Part shown: positions 10,274 through 22,188 of the stretch, one piece after another
Layout: the number at the start of each line of letters is the position of its first letter
Position numbering within the stretch: the first letter of the stretch is position 1
Assembly (NCBI GenBank): GCA_002749535.1
Contig: MZZL01000409.1
Coordinates: forward strand, 1,036,604 to 1,100,603
Source: Apophysomyces variabilis
Lineage: Eukaryota; Mucoromycota; Mucoromycetes; Mucorales; Mucoraceae
DNA length: 64,000 nt
Direction: 5' to 3'
Notes under the pieces: generated by a model
Told to the model about the DNA's origin: nothing
The model's input: only the letters and a program-made list of their open reading frames with translations
Database searches by the model: none
Program-made: the position numbers and the translations under genes

Positions 10274-13200
10274 ATGTCGCATATATATAGCATGGCAACA
10301 TGGTCTGAGGAGTCCCGTGCTTTGCATGACGCGATATGCCAGGCACGGATGTCCAGCTCAGCACTTACAGCAGACACACTTCAGCAACAGTTACAATTAA
10401 ACAAACAAAAAATTCTGAATCTGATCGATGATCCACCAAGGAATGCGCAGCACCGAGAATCACTTCGAGCAGGTAATATCCCGGTACAGTCAGTTGAGGT
10501 AACTTACCTAGACCGTAGGAAAGGCATACATCAATCGCACTACTCGAAAGGTCAACGACGCATTTGTAAAAGAAGTCTTGTTTCTTTCCGATCAGCTAGA
10601 TATTGACGAGCACGTATCTGCGACACTGTTGCTTCAAGGAATGGAGGAATCATCACGCATCAACAGCAACCCTGTTGACACGGCCGTTCTGATCTATCAT
10701 AAAGAAAGAGGATATTTACTTGCTTGCATCGATACGATCTTGAAGACTGCGAAGGATGCATCAGTGAGCGAGAATGTTCGCAGTGTTTGTCGTCATTTTA
10801 TGGAAGATATTATGCAGGAGCGAGTATGTTTGGGCAATGAAATCAATCGAGGGACCGAATCGTTTCCATCCAAAATCTTGCAATCTATTAAAAGGCTCGA
10901 AACGATCATTGAGAATATATCAAGCACAGGATTTGTGAATAAGGTACAGGACCAGAGAGATTTGTCAGCTTCAGAAAAGGGAAAGCTCGGTGAGGATATC
11001 ACAGCAATGCGCATCAAACTGTTAAAGGACGAGAGGATATCACTTGCACAAATTCTTTATCATCTGGCGTCACTTTTTTGGATTGAAGCTGATGATCTGG
11101 TTGCGATGACTGAAAGTTTAGAGACGCTAGATCTCACCGATGCTGCGACATCATACCTACTTCTTTCTGTTGTTGGTTCGATATCACCTGCTAATCATTG
11201 TGAGGATGTTAGCGGTAGAGGGTTGACATCAAACGAGACATTTATCAAGGCATATCACGAAAGGATTACTCAGAAGCTATGGAAAGTACCGGCAGTCAAA
11301 GCTGTGGTTGTTTTACAATGGACTTTATTTCTTGTGTATACGACTCATCTTAATCGTTCGCTTGCGGAAGCATTGCCACTCAAAGAAGAGGATGTTGAAA
11401 AACTGATACTAGGCGCGATCTCGGCCGACGCTTTTTCTTTCATGGATCAGTATTTGCTATATTTCCAGCAAGAAAACGCTATTATCAACTCTGGGCGCGG
11501 CTTGTTAAAATCTTCTGAGCTTGAGGAAAGCCGATTGGTTACAGACGATATAAAGATAGATCCGAGCGACTATAAAAAGTTCAACGCTGATATTCGAGAA
11601 GAGTTTCAAACGTTTGTCATATATGAACTGGAGCAAATCGCAATTGGATTTATCGAAAACATGTCGAGCGTACTAAGAACGCTCAAATATCGCGAAGAAG
11701 ATACGAACATTCCGGTCCAAACACCATCATCCACAAAAAACGCGATTGTCAGTTCTTCCGACTCCCCTGACCGTTGCCGGGATTTAGAAGCATTCCTATT
11801 ACTTTTAGCAAGTATATTCCGTGACAGAATTAACGCGGGCGCCAAATTCTGGACAAGAGAAGACAGCGGCTTATTTACATTTGTCAAGTGGATCACGGAT
11901 ATCAAAGTAGCAGGGACAGTGGTCGCATGTTACAGTTTCCTTGGGTCAATAGCGACAGGCAACATCTGTGCACAGCACGCCTTTAATTTTCTGGAGCATG
12001 GCACCAACCGAACCGATCTGTCCGCCAGTAGCCTGATTTCCTGGGGTAAACCCATGGCGGCATTGCAATTCTATATCCCCATTTTGCGCGAGAAGGATTC
12101 AAAGGCTGTTATTCCAGAGGTTGAAGAAGAGCTTCTTCGCACGTTTTTCTACCTGATGAAACAGGTTGTGCAATACTCTCTTGAAGCAAGAACAGCTTTA
12201 TGGAGTGATATGGTATTGCGAGTGCGAGACGGCGTTGCTGAGGCCCTAATTTCGCGCACATCTATCAGCTTCAGGGCTACGATGTATGATGTACTAGCTG
12301 CTTTTTGCTCTCCTTGGGGAGGTGGAGTGCAGGATGTCGGGAGGAAGATATCCCTTGAAACATGGGATTTTTTGGAGAACAGTAACTTTTTCATCCCCAA
12401 AAAGGAAGACGATCAAACTGCTGAAGGTGAGCAAAAGGATGTTGCCGCCAGATATCTATCGCGACGTCCGGTTGGATTTTTGCAAGACCTCGAAATGGAA
12501 AGAGCAAGCAAAGTTTATACGGTTACCTTGTCCGTCATCAGCCTGCTTGGCTCGATGATCCATGTGCCAAGCAAACGAGACGAGTTAATATCAGGATTTA
12601 GACCTGCTGGACCTAGTGTCCGCCCAATGCTAGGAAGAGAAACAAGGACCCCAGGTGTTGCCCCATACATATCTTTGATAATCGACAACGTTTTCCTTGC
12701 GCTAGACACCCAACGATATCTGTACGCAGGAAGCAAGTGGCAGTTGGCAGATGCCTGCCTCAAGGTCATGGAAAATAGCGTGCGATCATTCGATTTATCG
12801 CATCTGCAGGATATGATAAACTACAGTAAGAAACACGCTGTTTCAAGTTATAGCAATGCAATGAAAAGTGTCAGTGAGGCAAGCTCAGAAAGCACAACAC
12901 CTGGTCTGCTAGAGGAAGCATTACTTGTGTATATTATGCACCCAGGATTTGAAATTATCAAACGTATCCTCTCAGGTACACGCCTCGTCGCAGAGCTGTG
13001 CAGGATAATTGAAGGAGGATTAAATGAAACCCGGAATAAGAGGATACCGTATTATACCCAGTGTGTTACCCGCTGTTTACGTATTTTACACCGGACGTTC
13101 GAGCTGCAAGATGCTTTCTGCAACGTCCTAGCGTCGATAATCAAAGAGCGAACGACCAAAAATGCCTCTACCGAAATCGAGCTTGGAAACTTTATTTTTC

Positions 13201-16200
13201 CTCCCTTACCTCCATTGACACCACTCAGCCAAATCTTGCTATATCGTACGAACACCATTATGCAAATTGCCCTGCTCGTAAATTGCGAAGACCAAGAAGA
13301 GATTTGTTTCTTGAGCGCAAAGATACTACATGCACTCTCCACGGAACCAAAGCCGGACAAAGTTGCTTCAGTTGCTGGATACACTGTCGCGGGCGGATTT
13401 GGGGAAAAGGTCGCTGCTGTGTTGGCGGCTTGCAAGGACGCTTTACCAATCATATACAATTTTAGCGAACGTTTGGAGATTGATCATCCGGAAACGACCA
13501 ACTACGATGATTACGAATATGATATCAACAATATTCCTTTTTGGCGTGCAGAGAAGACCCTGAATGATACTTACAGTGTGAACACTGATTTCATGTCGGA
13601 GATGACATGTTCAGTCCGCCTGGCTATTCTGGATATGTTACTAGATGATGTTATTTCGCATAAAGGTACACCTTCGCTGACCGAATTTCTTCTTGGCTAC
13701 AAGGATTTACGATCTGGAACACTGAGTGGAGTCCGCGATCTTCATAGTGCAGCAGCAACGCTAACATGTCTTCGTTCTATCCTGGATATGCTACGCCAAG
13801 GTGTGGGGAACGATGATAACACAATGGATGAGGATAACAAGCCAGCTCCCTTGATTGTAACGCACCCCATTCTTGGAGAGAAGTGCTATCAACTAATATA
13901 TCGACTTTGTGCAAATGAATTATTGTCAAATGTTACTATGCGTTATTTACGAACTACGGAGAATTTCTTCTATAATCAATTCAAGGCAATGTCTCCTCGC
14001 TTAGAACAATATGCTGGATACGATACGTCCGTACTTCGTGGCGTCATGATATGTGCGGATGCAACTCGTGTGAAGACTGATTTCTACTCGTTATTATCAC
14101 AATTACATCAACGTGCATGGCTGCTTGAATCGGTAGCATTGGAATTGCACACGACAGCGAGTATGGGACACAATTCTGATTTGATTCGCTTGCTCGGGTT
14201 ACTGTATGGATATGAAGAGACTAGAAACGACGAAACAGTTGATTTTATGGACACAGAGCATGAAGACACCAATATATTTTCTTTGACTTCATCCAATTTT
14301 GAGCAATCACTGGTGAAAATCCTTGAGATTCTCAGTTCTCTGGAATTCAAGTGGGTGGATGAATTGGAGGAAGACTTAGCAGACGTCGATTCATTGTATT
14401 TCACCAACTTTGATGCAAGTGGATTTGAGATAGAGAACGAACGAGGATGTCTGGTCTATGACATCCGCTCGATTTACAAACTCTTCCGTGAGGAACAGCG
14501 ACAAAGAGAACTGAACAAGACCATTGTTACAGACGATGATTGGCTGGCATTTGAAGACGAGATGGGAAGAATTCTTCAAAAACTGATGGCAGAAAATCAT
14601 TCTAGGGAAATTACACACGGGAAATTCCATTGTTTACGAGCCTGGAAGCAGGTTGTCCAAGTAACACTTTCTCAATGTTTCGATCTCTTCCCGTTCGTCA
14701 CACGTGAGCGGATCATCTACGGTCTTCTCTCTATGCTATTACCGAAGCTACGGAAGACTGAATGCGTCGATAATCACATTCTTGAAGGGATTAGTGAGGT
14801 TATTCTCAGGTTACTTACACGGTTACAAGAAGACAAACTGCGTCAAGGCATTTTACGAATTACACCGGTTTCAGAGACTCAACTTACTACCTCAAGGCTG
14901 CCTAAGGAAAAGCTACAACTCATTTGCCGTGGTCTCCTTGATGGAATCCAAGAAGATGGGATGACAGCCGCAGTAAGGGGAGACATGTACACTGCTTTGG
15001 TCACTTTTCTGCAATATATCGGTGGAGAACAATCCGACATCCAAAACGGTCTTAAGGACGATATCATCGATCTTATTGTGTCAGATGAAAAGATCTTAGA
15101 GATGTTATGCAACGATGCTAGTGATGGACAAGGCCTTTGGAAATCCACAGCTTATATTGCGCTTGATTCATTGTACAGATCGGCAAATGCACAGAGTGGC
15201 TCGAAGCTCCTTTCCTTCCTTACAAAGAAGAATTTCCTTCGATACAGTGTTGATATGATCCGACGTGAAGACAGCGCTTTTCTCAACATACTAGAGCAAG
15301 AAAGTGGTAGGTTATCTAAAGCTGGTACGAGGAAACAATAGCATGACATTGCGGTTTGTAGTCTCTCTCCATCCTCTTTATATCTACGAAGCCAAGATGT
15401 CACTTTTCTTACGAATCGCACTACAAAAAGAAGGCGCGCGACTTCTATTGGAAAACCGTATCCTTGACGTGCTCAGCCACTGTCAATTTATGAATGCACG
15501 CCCTGAGACAGAAACACTGAGTCTAGGTTTGCATAAAATGAGACTATTTCGTATTTACGAGCCCGCGATAGGTACCAATTCCAGCCAAATTTATGAGCAA
15601 ATGCTGTCACCCGCATTAAAACTGATCGTTGCATTGCTTTGCAGCGTTGGGCGCGTAGACACCATTATGCTGGAAAAGGTAGGAATTATCTGCTATGCAA
15701 CTTGCTGTGGCACTAATTAACGACACAAAACAGCTAGAGTCATGGACCAAAAAACAGCAACAAGCATTAATATATATTCTCCGGGACGAGCAGCAGCCAG
15801 TGACTTTATCATCACTTACGCAGCTTAAACTTGCTACATCGATTCTTTATCATATGAGCTGTCGACCTGGATTTTTTGAGAACCTGGTACGGATGATATA
15901 TTTTTTATGTGGAGGTCTTCTTTCTAATAACTTACTTAGGTGAGTCGCGGTCTGAACCATGTACATACAGCGATGCTCCAATTGAGCACAAAATACCTTG
16001 TCCTTGAAAACGTAATATCTGACAACGTGGTGCCAACGACGGATGATGAAAAAATTTTATCACGAGAATGTATATCTGGTATGCTCAACATGGACAGGAC
16101 GTTTATCATATTAACGAGCTGATGTAGCTGGAGGAAGACTCTCCACGGCATTGGCAGTTAAAGCAGACGATCTCATATTATCTATACAAAAGAACGTAAT

Positions 16201-16279
16201 TGCGTATGCACGAAATGCAACCTTCATGCGTGAAAGTTCTGATGTTGTTAGTCTACCTGTTGTTTTTGCTCCTTTCTAA
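10274..16279 (+). CDS. NUP192: Nuclear pore complex inner-ring scaffold nucleoporin (Nup192/NUP205)
   Basis: Large alpha-solenoid scaffold of the nuclear pore inner ring. Six exons: 10274-10472, 10519-15306, 15362-15678, 15734-15886, 15940-16078, 16128-16279; together 5748 bases, 1915 aa, between yeast Nup192 (about 1680) and human NUP205 (about 2010). The whole protein is helix-rich with no other domain. Recognisable family stretches are VLFLSDQLDIDEH near the N-terminus and the PLYIYEAKMSLFLRIA segment created by the exon 2/3 junction. Frame breaks at 10473, 15307 and 16079 are introns, not mutations. A second ATG at 10292 (MATWSEESRAL) has the better context (A at -3, G at +4) and may be the true start. 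A repeat copy lies just upstream, and eS6 converges from the other side. Confidence 0.9.
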
Positions 16280-17222
16280 CTTTGACGAAGATATCCAAGT
16301 TTCATAGACCTCTACCTCCTGTTAAATGAAAATAAACCGCTTTTACTTGGCATGCAGACAAATAGCATGAAAACGAATCAATTTTTGCTAAAGCTTGGAT
16401 TTGAAGAGAATAGCAAAGCGAGAAACGACAAAAAACATCGCTTACTAGCAGCAACCAACAACCAGTCTGCACTACCAAGTGATAAATAAACTTATTATAT
16501 TTTGCATTCAACTTTTCTGTCCACCATGTCAAGTAGACATGGTATCCGGAGAAGTCTCATATGGAACTGCCGTCGTCCCTAAAGTCATACCGGAATAGAT
16601 AAGAATCCACATCGATTCTTCTAAGTAACGCCCACTTCCGACTTAATTGTCTGAAAGTCACATAGGATCTTTACCATGGCGGCGCTTATTCAGGGGAAGA
16701 CGATTTCATCCATACCGAGCTTGACTCGAAACCACTATGATAGGTATCGATCTATGTCATGGTAAAATGCACGAACAAAATCAGCTTTAGCTTGACAAAC
16801 TTCCTTGTCAATATATGACATAGTTCATATTGAAGGAGCGCAATGCATTATTCCCTCTTTAGATTCGCTAGAGACATCCTATCCCATGGAAAAATACAAT
16901 TTGCATCACTAAGCAGCTATATACGTTGGTCAAGTCCAGATCGTGATGTCGAATGATCGCCAATTTGTTGCTCGCATCTTTCGAAGGCAGCTGAGCACTC
17001 ATACAGTGTGATGTTATTGCAGTGGTTTGTTCCCCTTTTTCGCGAGTCCTTGTATATAACCTGTTCGTAAAAATAACAATGTCGGTATATTCTATGCAAT
17101 GTCAAGCAGTACTCATGTTATCATACAAGGATTGCGAGCTTGATGATTAGTAACAAAAGCATTGATAATGATTTATTCAGGTCAGCGAGTTGTGAAGCTA
17201 TTCAAAATGCAACGTAGATTGT
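16280..17222. other. Convergent intergenic region
   Basis: Between the 3' ends of Nup192 and eS6. Low-complexity AT-rich DNA; I see no exon, tRNA or repeat. Confidence 0.4.
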
Positions 17223-18431
17223 TTAGGCGGAAGCAGACTTCTGCATGGATGAAGTGCGACGTCTCTCAATCTTAGCCTGCTTGGACTCCTTGACGCGCTT
17301 GGCAAGCAATTGTTTGTATTCAGCTTCAGCGTCACGGGAAGCCTGGATTCTTCTGCGCTTGATGGCGTTTCTGTGGCGTCTGCGCTGAAGAGTAAGGGGA
17401 GTCACAAGACGCTGGATCTTAGGAGCCTTGGTGAAAGCCTTCTTCTCGGCATTCTTGGGCTGGATCTCACGGCGGATGACATACTTGCGGACATCATCTT
17501 CCTTGGTCAAGTTCTACAATGAAAGAACGTCATAGCATCAGAACAACCGTTACAGCCGGATCTTCTTTTTTCTTTTCGTTTTCTTTCGGTTTTTTGCTTT
17601 TTTATGGTACAAAACTTACGAAGAACTTGCGGATCTTGCTGGCACGCTTGGGACCGAGACGCTTGGGGACGGTGGTGTCAGTCAATCCGGGAATATCTTG
17701 CTCACCCTGCTTGACAATGACGAGCGAGAGAACGGAAAGGTCGGAAGAAACGATGCAACCACGGACGGATTTTCTCTTGCGCTCACCAGTGCGACGGGGG
17801 CGGTAGCAAGAGTGACCCTTGCTCAACAAGAGGCGAACACGGTGGGGCAAAAGGACGCCCTGCTTCATGGGGAAACCCTGCTTGTCGTTACCACCGGAGA
17901 TACGGAAGACATAGCCCTTGAACTCATCGCCAAGGGAGTCGCCAGAGACTTCCTGGCTCATACGCTTGTCATAAAAAGCGCGGCTAAATAAGTTAAAGAT
18001 CAATGAGAAAGAAAGATAAGAAAGGGGAAAACGAATGAAAGGCAGAAAGGTTTGTTGGGGGCATAAATCGTCGAATGAAACTCACAGGCGGCGTTCGTCG
18101 TCAACTTCAATCAACTTCTGGCAACCAGTAGCTGGATTCGCAATGTTCAGCTAGAAAAATTCAATGAGTTTTAAATCGATCAATGACTAGAAACAAAGAA
18201 AAGTTCGAGAATAGTGGAGGAAGAGGTGGCGTATATTGAGTAGGAGCGGGATTATGTCGGATGCCTTCATGGTATCATTTTCTTTTCAAGGTTCGTTTGC
18301 TCATCCGTCGTCCATTTTACGTCGTCGTTTTTACGGGTTGCTGTCGTCAATATCGTCTCATCCATCCATCCATCCATCCATTCGTTCTCGTCGAAATATA
18401 TTCATAGATGATACGAATACGCTACCTTCAT
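17223..18431 (-). CDS. RPS6: 40S ribosomal protein eS6 (RPS6)
   Basis: Small-subunit ribosomal protein, 241 aa, four coding exons: 18426-18431, 18086-18150, 17620-17983, 17223-17513. The first exon holds only ATG-AAG, and its intron of about 275 bases is much longer than others here, the usual pattern for ribosomal protein genes. Family text is plain: [19 protein letters not shown], then [24 protein letters not shown] across the 2/3 junction, and the basic C-terminal helix ending [13 protein letters not shown], whose serines correspond to the S6-kinase target region downstream of TOR. The frame closes exactly. A CATC microsatellite (18358-18381) lies inside intron 1. Oriented tail-to-tail with Nup192 and in the same direction as eIF4E upstream. 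Confidence 0.95.
18358..18381. repeat. CATC tetranucleotide microsatellite
   Basis: About six CATC units within the first intron of the eS6 gene. Expected to be length-polymorphic. Confidence 0.8.
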
Positions 18432-18862
18432 GTCGACACGCTGTGAGAAAGAAGGAAAGCACAATGATCCAAGCAGGAACTACCAAATCATCCCGGCTCG
18501 ATCGGAACTTTAAACGGCACGTCCGGCCCAATGTTCGAGGAAGCTATTTCGTGCATGTAGGATGGAGGAATTGACAGCTATCATTAAACATTGCTTTTCG
18601 TTGCTTCTAATAGATTTTATATGCGTGCAATGAATAGAAGCTTTCTCACCCTAGCATTCAACTTTCTGTTTCCGTATATGATGTACGTACTCACTGCAGA
18701 CCCTTAATTTAAAGTTAAATGCAGTTTTATTAATGCTTCTTTTATCTTCGGACTGTTCACATCGCCTAAAAAGGAGCCACTTTACACAGCAAACCTTTTT
18801 TTCCCTAAGATGCTAGGGTTCTTCGCTTTTTGTCTGGTTACAACTAAGTAACATGTTTGACC
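18432..18862. other. Short intergenic: eS6 promoter and eIF4E 3' flank
   Basis: 431 bases separating two co-directional minus-strand genes. It must hold the eS6 promoter and the eIF4E terminator. No further exon seen. Confidence 0.4.
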
Positions 18863-19658
18863 CTAATTCTTGAAGTTACCATGGGGTGTAAATTCAATGG
18901 TAATGTTGTTTGGCACAGACAAGAACTCTTTCAATTGTTGCCTGGAATAGATATATCAGTATCAGCCATGTCTTAATATCAGTTCACTAAGACAATTACC
19001 CAATACGCTCAATAGCTTCCTTGTTTTGCGCATTCCGGATCCACAATGCCACTCTGAAGAACACCTTTCTCACGGACACTACAGCACCACACATTTCATT
19101 TTCGTATGCAAATTGCTCTCCAATCATTGCCAAAAGCTTCGGTTCATGTTAGAAAAACATGCCATTCCCTTTTCCAGTGAGACCGACTTACAAGGTACAA
19201 CCAGTAATCATTGATAGACTCACCAGTTCTGTTTCTTGGGAACTGGATGCTAAATTTGCCACCTTCGGCATTGGCTGGATCTTCCCACTCAGGTCTCACT
19301 CCCTTTTTGAAGACATGGTAGTTTGAGCTGGTATCCAGATGGTTGACCTTGACGATGTTGTTGTAAACACTGGTAGCAGTAGGCAAATGAGAATCATAAC
19401 ATAGGTGATTTGAGGTTGTATTTACCCCCAGAAATCTTCCACAGTGTCAACTGTAACGATCTCCTTGAGATTTTGAGACCAGGATTGAGAATTAGCCTTT
19501 TTTCCAGGGTTGTCGAACCATAAAGTCCACTGGTTATGAAGAGGATGTTTAACGTTGTAGTTTATACGATCGTGAAACACGGTTATTTCTTCAGTCTGCT
19601 CTGCCACTGGAGTTGTTGCCGTTTTGCCTTCTTCCTGGGGTCGTTCAAGATCGGTCAT
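18863..19658 (-). CDS. Translation initiation factor eIF4E (cap-binding)
   Basis: Binds the mRNA 5' cap in eIF4F. 208 aa in four exons: 19426-19658, 19192-19369, 19000-19136, 18863-18941. Core landmarks: HPLHNQWTLWFDNP at the start of the fold, VEDFWGVYNN across the exon 1/2 junction (the dorsal eIF4G-binding tryptophan), RPEWEDPAN (cap-stacking Trp with the adjacent acidic Glu), and the ALWIRNAQ helix after GAVVSVRK. The N-terminal ~35 residues are variable and Thr/Glu-rich as usual. All junctions preserve family text and phase. The short, divergent gap to the plus-strand ORF at 19777 makes this a possible shared promoter. Confidence 0.95.
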
Positions 19659-19776
19659 GTCACAAGGAAAGTCTAAGAGAACGCGCGCTCTTTTTTAGAA
19701 AAAAAACTCACAGTAAGGCACAGCGCATATTTACAGTACAGTACAGTCACAATATCAACAGCCGGAGTCACTGAAT

Positions 19777-20055
19777 TTGTCACATGAGTCACAGCCCGCC
19801 TTAGTTTTTGGCTCTGTCACTGAGCTAATGGCAGCTTTTGCATTGGCAGACGCTCAAATACCTCAGGAATATCACAATCTCAGTCACTCGCTAGCCGAAG
19901 CACTAATCTGCTTTTTCCCAAAGATAGATATCGAAAAATACGTGCTAGCTTTACATTACATACACACTTCATCTAAGATTCCACCATTAACTAAAAATAA
20001 GCAAGAAACAAAAGAACTACAAACGACTACAGAGAACTTTGCTTATTTGTTGTAA
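19777..20055 (+). CDS. Small ORF, possibly cyclin-like N-terminal fragment
   Basis: Open frame of 92 aa starting 118 bases from the divergent eIF4E start. I do not recognise it firmly. The segment from about residue 10 to 68 is helix-like, and EKYVLALHYIHTSSKIPPLT faintly resembles the cyclin-box helix of PCL/PHO80-type cyclins, but the rest of a cyclin box is absent. The end (YLL followed by TAAGGATACTG) could be a splice donor read-through: the stop lies in TTGTTGTAAGG, where GTAAGG is a good donor and CTAAAAG about 40 bases later could be an acceptor, but the continuation is not convincing. It may be a small gene, a fragment, or noise. Confidence 0.3.
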   Translation: MSHESQPALVFGSVTELMAAFALADAQIPQEYHNLSHSLAEALICFFPKIDIEKYVLALHYIHTSSKIPPLTKNKQETKELQTTTENFAYLL

Positions 20056-20586
20056 GGATACTGTCAATTTACTTTTACGTTTACTAAAAGATTTGCCGCT
20101 AAAATACAAAGGCACATAATAATGGAAGCAATAGACCATGCACACAAAATACAAAGAAAAATTTCGTTCCATACATCAAAGATAGATTACATAAAGTATT
20201 TCAATGTCCCACTTTTTTCTTGCACGAACCTTTTATTGGTTTGTTTCTCTATTCACTGAGTGTATACATTAAAGTGAATGTAGATAAACCATATATGATG
20301 ATTTTTGGTCAGTATCATCTTCAGTTTTTGATACGCCGACTGCAGAATGATTTATTGTCTTAAACTGCGCTATACTGTCATACAATCCAAGGAAAAGCAT
20401 TCGCAATGAAATGACTTATTTCAACACGTCGCATTTCAGCAGTTGATTTTTATTCTTAACACTTCACTATCTGCACACTCTTAACTATTCCTTTACTTAT
20501 CCTTCTTATTGTACTACTTTTTTTGTTATATGGTAAAGTAAAAGACAGAAAACAAGCATTGCACACTAACGTTAAACATATGATAG
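20056..20586. other. Intergenic, nothing recognised
   Basis: AT-rich spacer between the small ORF and decayed coding DNA. No feature supported. Confidence 0.35.
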
Positions 20587-21111
20587 CTGCCATATTTGAA
20601 CTTCGTAGGAATCCCAGGTCTTGATACGCAAGATACCATCAACCGTGACCCCATTGCAAACTATGAACAGCACATGCAAATAGTGATTGCAGGGACTGCA
20701 GGGCGACCGATATTATAAGAAAACCGAAGTCAGGCGATACAATGGCTTCAAGCAAGGGGTATACAAACCGTGTCCAAGCTTCTCAACAACTCTCCATCAG
20801 AGGCTGCATTGTCTGTAGCTGCAGTCCGCTACTTAGGTTAGAAGCAGCACGCTGTATCCCTACGATTATCTGATAACCAAACTATTCCCGCAAATGGCCT
20901 TCTACGCTTGATTGCTATTGCCAAGATGTACAACATTCGGATATACCAGTTTTCCACGCAGAGCATACCTAAAGTGATTGGAAACGGTCAGTTTGTCTAT
21001 GACATGTTGCTTCTTCATAAAATTGGCTCTCATAAGGGAACCAGTCGCTGGGTCCTTTATATATCGCAAGCTGTACCTCTCCGAAGTTACCGGGGACCTG
21101 AAACACAATAA
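20587..21111 (+). pseudogene. Decayed coding segment of unknown family
   Basis: One reading frame of about 175 codons runs from about 20587 to the stop at 21109-21111 and is interrupted by only two in-frame stops (within ...GRPIL*ENRSQ and ...RYLG*KQHA). Its composition is protein-like throughout: LDTQDTINRDPIANYEQ, AIQWLQARGIQTVSKLLN, IPKVIGNGQFVYDM, HKGTSRWVLYIS. The regular amino-acid usage and clean C-terminal stop suggest the tail of a former gene. I do not recognise the family. Position just before a TnpB/Fanzor-like remnant in the same orientation suggests either another mobile-element protein or host DNA that the element landed in. Confidence 0.45.
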
Positions 21112-22188
21112 AAAAACCAACCTATATATCACATGCTGCAACCAAGAAAAGCGTCGTGGGAGAGCGAAGGAAGAAAAAACGGCATGCACCACTTGGTGTG
21201 ACAGAAGAAGTGATTAAGGGTGAGTTACGAAAAGAAATGTAAGCATTATCATTATTTTTCGTTGAACATCCTCTAAATACATAGTATCACAGCAATAAGA
21301 GGATACATTTGGAATTCTCCAGAATTACAAGAAACAAAAGTCCAACTCGAGCTGCTTTAGAAAAATTTACAAGGGAAATTCATGAACCGAAACAAGACGC
21401 CTAAAGGTCTGATAATTAGCAGCGGAAGCTCGGATCATCTTTTCAAAACCTTGAAAGAGGAAAATGCTACAAAGGCTCTTGAAAAACCATTTCAAAGGCC
21501 CGGATAAACCAGTATTGCTTTGGAACAAATTGGCAAAGATCTTCTATCGCAGCCAATTAAAAAAGTTGGATCGTTACAAAAAGCTAGCTATCTCAATCAA
21601 GGATACCAAGAGAAGAGTCATCGATATACACGGTGATAATAGTGAAGATGACAGTAGAAGTGGTGGCGAGCCAAGTGGAGGACGAGGAGGAAAGCGATAA
21701 CAAAGACGGTAACCAACGAAGATACATTCGTGTGGTTATCCCAAGTTTATGAAAACTTGTTCGCCCAGATATCGACCTTGATACTGTGAGATTGCGCTTG
21801 CTGACGACGCAAAAAATAAATTCGAGAGTATGAGCAATGTGGAAACTGCTTTGTTTGATTTTACAGATATGGTTTGTTCCTTTATGTCCAAAGTGGTAAA
21901 TCAATCTGCTCATCGTTAGGTATGTGTACAATTTCATTGGATAGGACAATTACAACATTGAGGTCAACCTAGCGGAAATTTTCCTTGCTCATTATGACTT
22001 TGGCAATTATAAAGCTAAACACAGTATAATATCTCTGCCTTTTATGTGTGCGGATGCTGTTCATACAGGTATAATATTAACGATCAGTGAGCAACAGGTG
22101 GCTGTCGAAATTGCCAACTTCCTGAAGCCATACGTTACTATGCAGGAATGAACCTGATGAACCTCCAACAAAGCACGAATTTACATTA
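21112..22188. other. Decayed region between two remnants
   Basis: Contains short plus-strand open stretches (for example 21464-21700, basic and Gly/Ser-rich at the end) that may be the eroded N-terminal part of the TnpB/Fanzor-like remnant that follows. Frameshifts and stops prevent a model. No terminal inverted repeats found by eye. Confidence 0.3.

Noticed and set aside
10473..10606. Apparent frameshift at the start of the Nup192 gene (two overlapping frames)
   Set aside because: A GTAATA...CCGTAG intron (10473-10518) joins the frames with correct phase and family text; no frameshift is needed.
17698..17991. 97-codon plus-strand frame opposite eS6
   Set aside because: Antisense shadow of a highly biased ribosomal protein exon.
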